DNA of 64,000 nucleotides from contig NZ_LR813084.1 of assembly GCF_903815225.1 (NCBI RefSeq), positions 3,948,501-4,012,500 of the forward strand. Direction: 5' to 3'. Positions within the stretch are counted from its first letter, which is position 1; every line of letters starts with the position of its first letter. This DNA is from Delftia tsuruhatensis (GTDB lineage Bacteria; Pseudomonadota; Gammaproteobacteria; Burkholderiales; Burkholderiaceae_C). Below the pieces are notes generated by a model. The model made no database searches, had not been told where the DNA came from, and saw nothing but the letters and a program-made list of their open reading frames with translations. Made by a program: the position numbers and the translations under genes. Below are positions 61,101 to 64,000 of this stretch, in pieces.

Positions 61101-62608
61101 AATACGGCCAGCCCCGGGAGGTGGACCCTGACTACTGCGCCGACCAGGTGCGCCGCTACCTGCAAACCCCGTTGCGATACGCCGAGGAGGAAGGCGGCAC
61201 GCCCTGGTGGTCCGGGAGCGTTCTTGGCGACATCCGCGCACTGCGCGATGCCACGGCCGGTGGCGCGCCCGCCGTGGCCGTGCTGGGCTGGGGTCCTTCG
61301 CTGGCCGGCAGCCTGAGCGACACCACCAGCTTCAACACACCTGCCATCAGCGCCCTCTACGCCCAGGCACTGCAAATGCTGGAGGACCTGGATACCGCGC
61401 GCTACCAGTACGGCACGCCAGTCGAATTCACCTACGAACGCGATGCGCTGGGACGCATCACCCGGCAGGCCGAGCGCATGCTGGCCACCCGCCTGGAGCA
61501 TGCCTACGGGTATGACAGCGCCGGCCGCCTGACCCGGCACACGCTGGACGGGAGCACCACCCTCTGGAGCTATGACGCCAACGGCAACCGCACCCATGAA
61601 AACGGCCAGCCCATCGCCAGCTACGACAGCGAAGACCGCCTGCTGCACTGGAAAGACAACACCTACCAGTACAGCCCGGCCGGCGACCTGCGCCAGAAAG
61701 CCACACCCGCAGGAACCACCACCTACCAGTACGACAGCCTGGGCAACCTGCGGCAGGTGCGACTGCCGCGCGGCGACCGCATCGACTACCTCGTGGACCC
61801 GCTCAATCGCCGGATAGGCAAGCAGAAAAACGGCGCGCTGCAATACGGCCTGATCTACCAGGACGACCTCAGGCCCGTGGCCGAGCTCAGGCCCGGCGGC
61901 GGCGTCCGCAGCGTCTTCGTCTACGCCGACAAGCCCAACGTGCCCAGCGCGCTGATACAGGGCGGCAAGACCTACCGCATCGTCAGCGACCACCTGGGCA
62001 GCGTTCGCATGGTGATCGACCCCGAAACCGGCGCCATGCAGCAACGCCTGGACTACGACGCCTGGGGCCGCGTGATCCATGACAGCAACCCCGGCTTTCA
62101 GCCGTTCGGATTTGCGGGAGGCCTGTATGACCCGGACACAGGGTTGACCCGGTTCGGGGCACGGGACTATGACGCGGAGACTGGGCGGTGGACGGCGAAG
62201 GATCCAATTTTGTTTGAAGGTGGGGATACGAGTCTCTATGGCTATGTTTTGCAAGATCCTATGAATTGGTTTGATCCCGATGGCCTGGCCAAATTTGGAG
62301 GAAAAAGGAAGGGCGAAAGAAATAGAACAGCCAAACCAGAGGGAACCGTCAATCCCTACAAGCACACAAGACAGGACCCCAATGATCCATCAAAAATATT
62401 GCAAAAAGATGCCGATGGAAAATGGATAAAAAAAGCGAAACCAGAAGGCTACGATGACGCAATAAGAAAAAAACAAAAAGGTGAAGCACTCAATGAATTT
62501 CTAGAGAATTTTCTACCTTGGCCATTTATACCAAATGAATTGGCATGCGCTACACTGGATTGTCACTACTCATGGGATCCATGCGAAAAAATTTGGACCA
62601 AAAGATGA
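55133..62608 (+). CDS. Giant secreted RHS/YD-repeat protein with variable toxin-like tip
   Basis: This 2491-residue protein starts after GGAGGGAGG (ATG at 55133). Order of parts: a 45-residue lead and signal-like span ending AFAQ (66); IPTL with a span and WRYRRR (210-236); a second hydrophobic segment (240-264); an Ig/cadherin-like domain (about 330-420); a carboxypeptidase-regulatory-like domain (470-555); an acidic Pro-rich linker (about 765-815) then ECGCDIY; NHL-like propeller repeats (about 1065-1150); YD repeats (about 1326-2280); the RHS core DHLGSVRMVIDPETG to DPDGL (about 2286-2385); and a 106-residue lysine-rich tip. RHS shells enclose C-terminal toxins. GC drops sharply at about 62200 inside the core. 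The tip's activity is unknown. No VgrG or other type VI gene is near, so Sec export is more likely. The stop overlaps the next gene by ATGA. Confidence 0.92.
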   Translation: MHPSLQRKTAALPARRRPKGAPCPYAAPGAAGPGSHGYPRLGSSAGWLLVAWMALLLIGWSPAFAQSAGTPTYSLYIDTDGDARTGCAATLVDRNGTTRIAGAQYLVQVETRAGATGTQAGPVTLSACTAGGFGQASVLDAGPASIVASMAQGEAREQIEWQLPLARLGLHGDALITLAAASRGDYLVQAAGQPIRLQIRAHGSSAGARPIPTLTGGALAALAALMGLLAWRYRRRAGGPLLLAAFVLAGTLGTMDADSPLAWAGSGTRPLALDPAGDQLPGTPDLRALHAAQQGSWLTLRIDAVTGSAPGPGGADGHRDLSPLEQAGGLPRFTTVPRLLAQAGQPWSYQVRAEDSQGRPLAVEAAAAGLPQGMVLSGVAPDQLMRWTPSTAGLHSVELRVRDADGRAGSQGFVLGVSDDRRLPPDPAQRASPQPAHLLTPFVESTRFLYEGTDPVQQGVAPGSLDPVRAAVLRGQVLDRSGTPLAGVLVRVQGHPQFGHTRTRADGWFDLAANGGGWLTLHYEKPGYLPVQRKLATRMRDWTLAEDVALTPLDAQYSRIELDQPQLQAYWGAQTADERGPRRTTILFPAGTRATAQMPDGSTRPLPRLTVRVSEYTVGPQGVRAMPGELPSTVGYTWAADFSADEALALGASHVRFDRPVHAYTTNFIGAPVGTAVPAGWYDFGRLAWVGSANGRVVELLSIDNGKATLRVTRDRRAATAQEMAELGITDDERQALARMHAVGTQLWRTPLEHFTPWDFNWPWGPPDGASPPPPSDAPDPRPGPGPDPNGSDAPPDPEDTDNDDTSLDEPGEDTECGCDIYLKQRAVGQRIPLQGMPFDLYYRSDRTLSTPPATGEQTTWRTRVKSSDFSASSLLKYAEVRHTIAGRRITTRWDGADFANAAALAESGWDGTDAYGRPVPYGTTLQTQVRYAYQAVYYSRPADFQRAFERLQPAGSQMGRDLFAAGAEISLARTRPARLIQPPPRLGVEVAQARVGGWTLKGMRLYDAQRQVLYTAGKLPRPSDRMVPGLQPRGRITLPPSAVLLSHGGIAVARGHQVLLHAGVDTLSQAGEPLAGQAQAGFSGDGGPARDAQFSAPTLVAEAPGGGYYIMDSGNRRLRLVAPDGTVQTVAGNGQAQAPFTPGVPHQALDAGFEAISIAALPDGSLMAVTDGYWRQLVHLTPSGTLTALALPDADATPYRVITSSTGQVWIGAHQRSQPGADITPRLYRLDGTGRLTLEDFASSIASATAGPDGSLLVPEGRNPRIQMVKPFGQRQVLHSTAELAGLGAVRLIGHSSDTGLLLTAGTGQLLQLSTGMPAYNGMASHLVGREDGRTYEEFSPQGLPLSVRSAVTGETLSTSTYDADHRLVSVRDAFGNTALLQRDGSQQLTEVTGFDGQRTTLAYGADGLLQSVTEPGGATHRMVYNAQGLLTEYHDPRGGVDRFRYDARGKLTSNLAPDGSGWSLSRASDNTITATTAEGRSKTVRQWAMPDNRLKKASTGLDGLPVAKEGNTRYGSTTTTFPDGTAQGISRSPDPVFGAVAPAFTTTSSNGQTRTQQGESRSAQWDGRQFLTWASQNRSSDGTSWSQRLLPGPQPAIATTDPGGAQTTVTYNAAMQPVSVDTPQRTQLRYGYTARGQLGQLEMRDQAGTSRTLALAYHPHGSDGAGQLATATNALGQESRFSYDAAGRLTTSTLPDGRATRYRYDAAGNLLSLTTPAGTTHSFSYDGASQPASYQAPQGSIQWNYTLERRPASVTRPGGETIRFGYDAGARLASIASNAGTTSMHYDAVGRLERLSRADQQISYGRTDGIVTSEQWSGTIDARLETGIDQQARATGMRIASGTDRIELPIGHYANGRPHAVGGLWLGYGSDGLLTSAIGDFGSMHYGYNGFGEVDRASFVMSAPGALPQARPTQLRLAASLRALEAALLAQITEAGTCRLRGWYAPGQGFIPSTQPRATAFAWDSAAANWILDTPQLAAQQRIGHVAQYGQPREVDPDYCADQVRRYLQTPLRYAEEEGGTPWWSGSVLGDIRALRDATAGGAPAVAVLGWGPSLAGSLSDTTSFNTPAISALYAQALQMLEDLDTARYQYGTPVEFTYERDALGRITRQAERMLATRLEHAYGYDSAGRLTRHTLDGSTTLWSYDANGNRTHENGQPIASYDSEDRLLHWKDNTYQYSPAGDLRQKATPAGTTTYQYDSLGNLRQVRLPRGDRIDYLVDPLNRRIGKQKNGALQYGLIYQDDLRPVAELRPGGGVRSVFVYADKPNVPSALIQGGKTYRIVSDHLGSVRMVIDPETGAMQQRLDYDAWGRVIHDSNPGFQPFGFAGGLYDPDTGLTRFGARDYDAETGRWTAKDPILFEGGDTSLYGYVLQDPMNWFDPDGLAKFGGKRKGERNRTAKPEGTVNPYKHTRQDPNDPSKILQKDADGKWIKKAKPEGYDDAIRKKQKGEALNEFLENFLPWPFIPNELACATLDCHYSWDPCEKIWTKR

Positions 62609-63084
62609 CCAAAAAATCATTCAACTTGGCACAAGATGCAATAGAGCAAAAAAGATACAAGAAGGCATTTAGAATTTATCTAAAGTCCATGAAAAATGGA
62701 GATATAGATTGCGAGCTGAATATTGGATACTTTTACGACAAAGGAATTGGAATAAGAAAGAACAAAAAAAAAGCAGCTTACCATTACAAAAATTGTGCTG
62801 ATCGAGGAGACCCTGCAGGCGCAAACAATTTGGCAATTCTCTACAAGGAAAACAAAAAATATAGATTAGCCGAAAGATATTTTAACCTTGCAATTATTCT
62901 TGGCGATAAAGATGCAGCTCTCGAGATAGCCGAAATACATATCAAAAATGGCGACATCAGTTCAGCAAAAATCTATTTACTCCTTGTCATAAAAGCAGCA
63001 GATAATGAAGTCACACCTGCATCAAGAAATGCAGCATCAAATATTTTAAAAACCATCAATAAAAATTCCATTATCCGTCGATAA
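62605..63084 (+). CDS. Sel1/TPR-repeat protein, candidate RHS immunity
   Basis: This 159-residue protein has Sel1-type helical repeats: LNIGYFYDKGIGIRKNKKKAAYHYKNCADRGDPAGANNLAILYKENKKYRLAERYF and a degenerate third unit. Sel1-repeat immunity proteins beside toxin tips are known. The ATG at 62605 overlaps the RHS stop codon (ATGA), so it is translated with the RHS protein, the arrangement expected for toxin and antitoxin-like immunity. It lacks a signal peptide, so it would protect the cytoplasm. Codon use is AT-rich, unlike the chromosome, as is the RHS tip. An in-frame ATG at 62545 would overlap the tip by 63 bp and is not preferred. Immunity function is inferred from position. Confidence 0.75.
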   Translation: MTKKSFNLAQDAIEQKRYKKAFRIYLKSMKNGDIDCELNIGYFYDKGIGIRKNKKKAAYHYKNCADRGDPAGANNLAILYKENKKYRLAERYFNLAIILGDKDAALEIAEIHIKNGDISSAKIYLLLVIKAADNEVTPASRNAASNILKTINKNSIIRR

Positions 63085-63094
63085 AAATCAATAG

Positions 63095-63365
63095 CCACCC
63101 GACATCTCTTCGGAAATTAAATATACAAAAAAGACCTAAGCAGCGCCATTTCTCTACTGAAGCTTGTCGCGAAGTTCGATATCACACATGCTCATTTTGA
63201 TCTGGCAGTCATTTATGAAACAGGCCATGGAGTCGAGAACAACAGAAAAAGGCATATCGACATTTTCTTGCAGCCACCCTGAATGGCGACGACAGTTCCA
63301 TGAATGAATTCTGGCGCTGCCTTTACTATGGCACCAGGATTTATCGCGACAGAAAATCGGCCTAA
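63095..63365 (+). pseudogene. Frameshifted remnant of a second Sel1-repeat immunity gene
   Basis: Starting just after a TAG, an open frame reads DISSEIKYTKKDLSSAISLL, then FDLAVIYETGHGVENNRK, a Sel1 unit like those of the preceding gene. At the A5 run (63245-63249) one base seems to be missing. Adding an A continues the unit as KKAYRHFLAATLNGDDSSMNEFWRCLYYGTRIYRDRKSA, ending at TAA 63363-63365. There is no start codon. It is thus a 5'-truncated, frameshifted relative of the candidate immunity gene, as left by repeated exchange of RHS tips. A sequencing error in the A run is the other reading of the frameshift. Confidence 0.7.
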
Positions 63366-63503
63366 ATATGGTTTCTCCGGTCAAAATCACTTGGCATATC
63401 ATTCAGAGAATATCCAATTCATTATCCAACATTAACATCATGCGCATAAAGCCCAAAAATCAAAGGATCTTTCGTATTGATCAGATTACGCAGGATGGAG
63501 AAA

Positions 63504-63800
63504 ATGCAAAACAGATTGAATTGCCCCAATTGTCATCTACAGTATCGCAAGCTACTATACAAAGAGATATCCATATGCCCATATTGCAACGCAAAAATAA
63601 AAACCGACATATTCATCATCAATCTTATTGAATCCACAGCAGGAGCACCTGTCTTATGGATGTTTTCAAGCCTGTTTCGACTATGGCTTGGTGATGATCT
63701 GGAGCTTCTGGCCTATGCCTTGACCATTTCAATTGCGGCTGCCATGCACTGGGTGGTAGTCAACCACTACATCACGGCAATGGTGGTCGGTGAAGAATAG
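63504..63800 (+). CDS. Small zinc-ribbon membrane protein
   Basis: This 98-residue protein begins MQNRLNCPNCHLQYRKLLYKEISICPYCNAKIKT: two CPxC pairs (CPNC and CPYC) 15 residues apart form a zinc ribbon. Two hydrophobic segments follow (APVLWMFSSLF and LLAYALTISIAAAMHWVVV), then a short tail. I do not recognise a named family. The start is uncertain: the ATG at 63504 has GGAG three bases upstream, and in-frame ATGs at 63495 and 63477 are possible. Its AT-rich composition matches the RHS tip and immunity gene, so it was probably acquired with them. A role in envelope or toxin defence is only guessed from position. Confidence 0.65.
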   Translation: MQNRLNCPNCHLQYRKLLYKEISICPYCNAKIKTDIFIINLIESTAGAPVLWMFSSLFRLWLGDDLELLAYALTISIAAAMHWVVVNHYITAMVVGEE

Positions 63801-64000
63801 TCAGCCAATGCTATTGGTCAGTACAAGCCACTGCCAACCAACTACAGCTCTATTGCAATTGAATTTATCAGACAGGCGAATGGCCGGAAAAACATGAATT
63901 TCCTTCATTGATTACAAGAAGAAATCCGCCGCACCGGGAGGGTATGCACCAACCTCACAAAGCATCGCTTTCATCGAATGACCAGCCACAAAAAAACCCG
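63801..64000. other. AT-rich end region, no confident gene
   Basis: No gene is supported. An ATG at 63944 with GGGAGG just before it opens a frame to the window end (19 codons). It could be the start of a gene that continues outside, but it is too short to judge. No terminator or tRNA is visible. Confidence 0.4.

Noticed and set aside
55133..62608. Type VI secretion island
   Set aside because: Only the RHS gene is present; no VgrG, Hcp, PAAR or structural gene lies nearby, and the protein has a signal peptide.
63944..64000. Possible gene start at the window edge
   Set aside because: Only 19 codons are visible and the ribosome site is too close; listed as a note in the end region instead.

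Overview
The window is high-GC, tightly packed DNA in which most gene models start with ATG and carry GGAG-like ribosome sites. It looks like the chromosome of a Comamonadaceae betaproteobacterium of the Delftia/Comamonas/Acidovorax type. The inference rests on the gene set: an ispD-ispF pair beside mfd, several Bug-type (TctC) solute receptors without their membrane partners, many LysR and MocR regulators, DUF2721, DUF3149 and Tim44-N-like small proteins, and an IPTL-type sorting motif. No rRNA, tRNA, CRISPR array or insertion sequence was seen.

Layout. 1-8.3 kb is housekeeping: the end of an EnvZ-like kinase gene, a strong two-way terminator, ispD-ispF, divergent mfd, a membrane protein gene, serB, and a small secreted protein that keeps only the N-terminal module of Tim44-like proteins. 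8.3-15.6 kb holds a thioesterase/MocR divergent pair, a MetQ-like receptor, and two amino-acid exporter/regulator pairs (rhtA with an Lrp-type regulator, lysE with argP). 15.6-28.9 kb holds small conserved genes (DUF2721, DUF3149, slyX), an aminotransferase, nth, three orphan Bug receptors with nearby regulators and enzymes, and a GNAT/MocR divergent pair. 28.9-32.1 kb is a lone cobT and an orphan NarX-type kinase.

32.4-39.4 kb is a four-carbon acid sugar operon: a FadR-type regulator, then otnC, an MFS transporter, denD, ltnD, otnK and otnI. By the established pathway it turns D-erythronate and L-threonate into dihydroxyacetone phosphate. 39.9-48.6 kb is a less familiar unit. A divergent LysR gene faces two adjacent DUF296/PPC-domain genes, an SDR dehydrogenase, a thiolase, an AMP-forming acyl-CoA synthetase, and a TRAP receptor with a fused DctQM permease. 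Several of these genes overlap by ATGA. It looks like uptake, activation and cleavage of an unknown organic acid, and it is the best candidate here for an undescribed pathway.

48.7-54.9 kb includes a two-component system with an NtrC-type regulator. Just downstream is a single secreted protein gene preceded by a near-consensus sigma-54 promoter and upstream dyads, so a complete signal-to-output circuit can be read from the DNA. An SRAP-family protein lacking the expected catalytic Cys2 follows. 55.1-63.1 kb is a very large secreted RHS/YD-repeat protein with an internal IPTL-like sorting motif. GC falls abruptly inside the RHS core, giving an AT-rich exchangeable C-terminal tip. A Sel1-repeat candidate immunity gene starts on the RHS stop codon, and a frameshifted remnant of a second such gene follows. 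The last kilobase is AT-rich and holds a small zinc-ribbon membrane protein gene.
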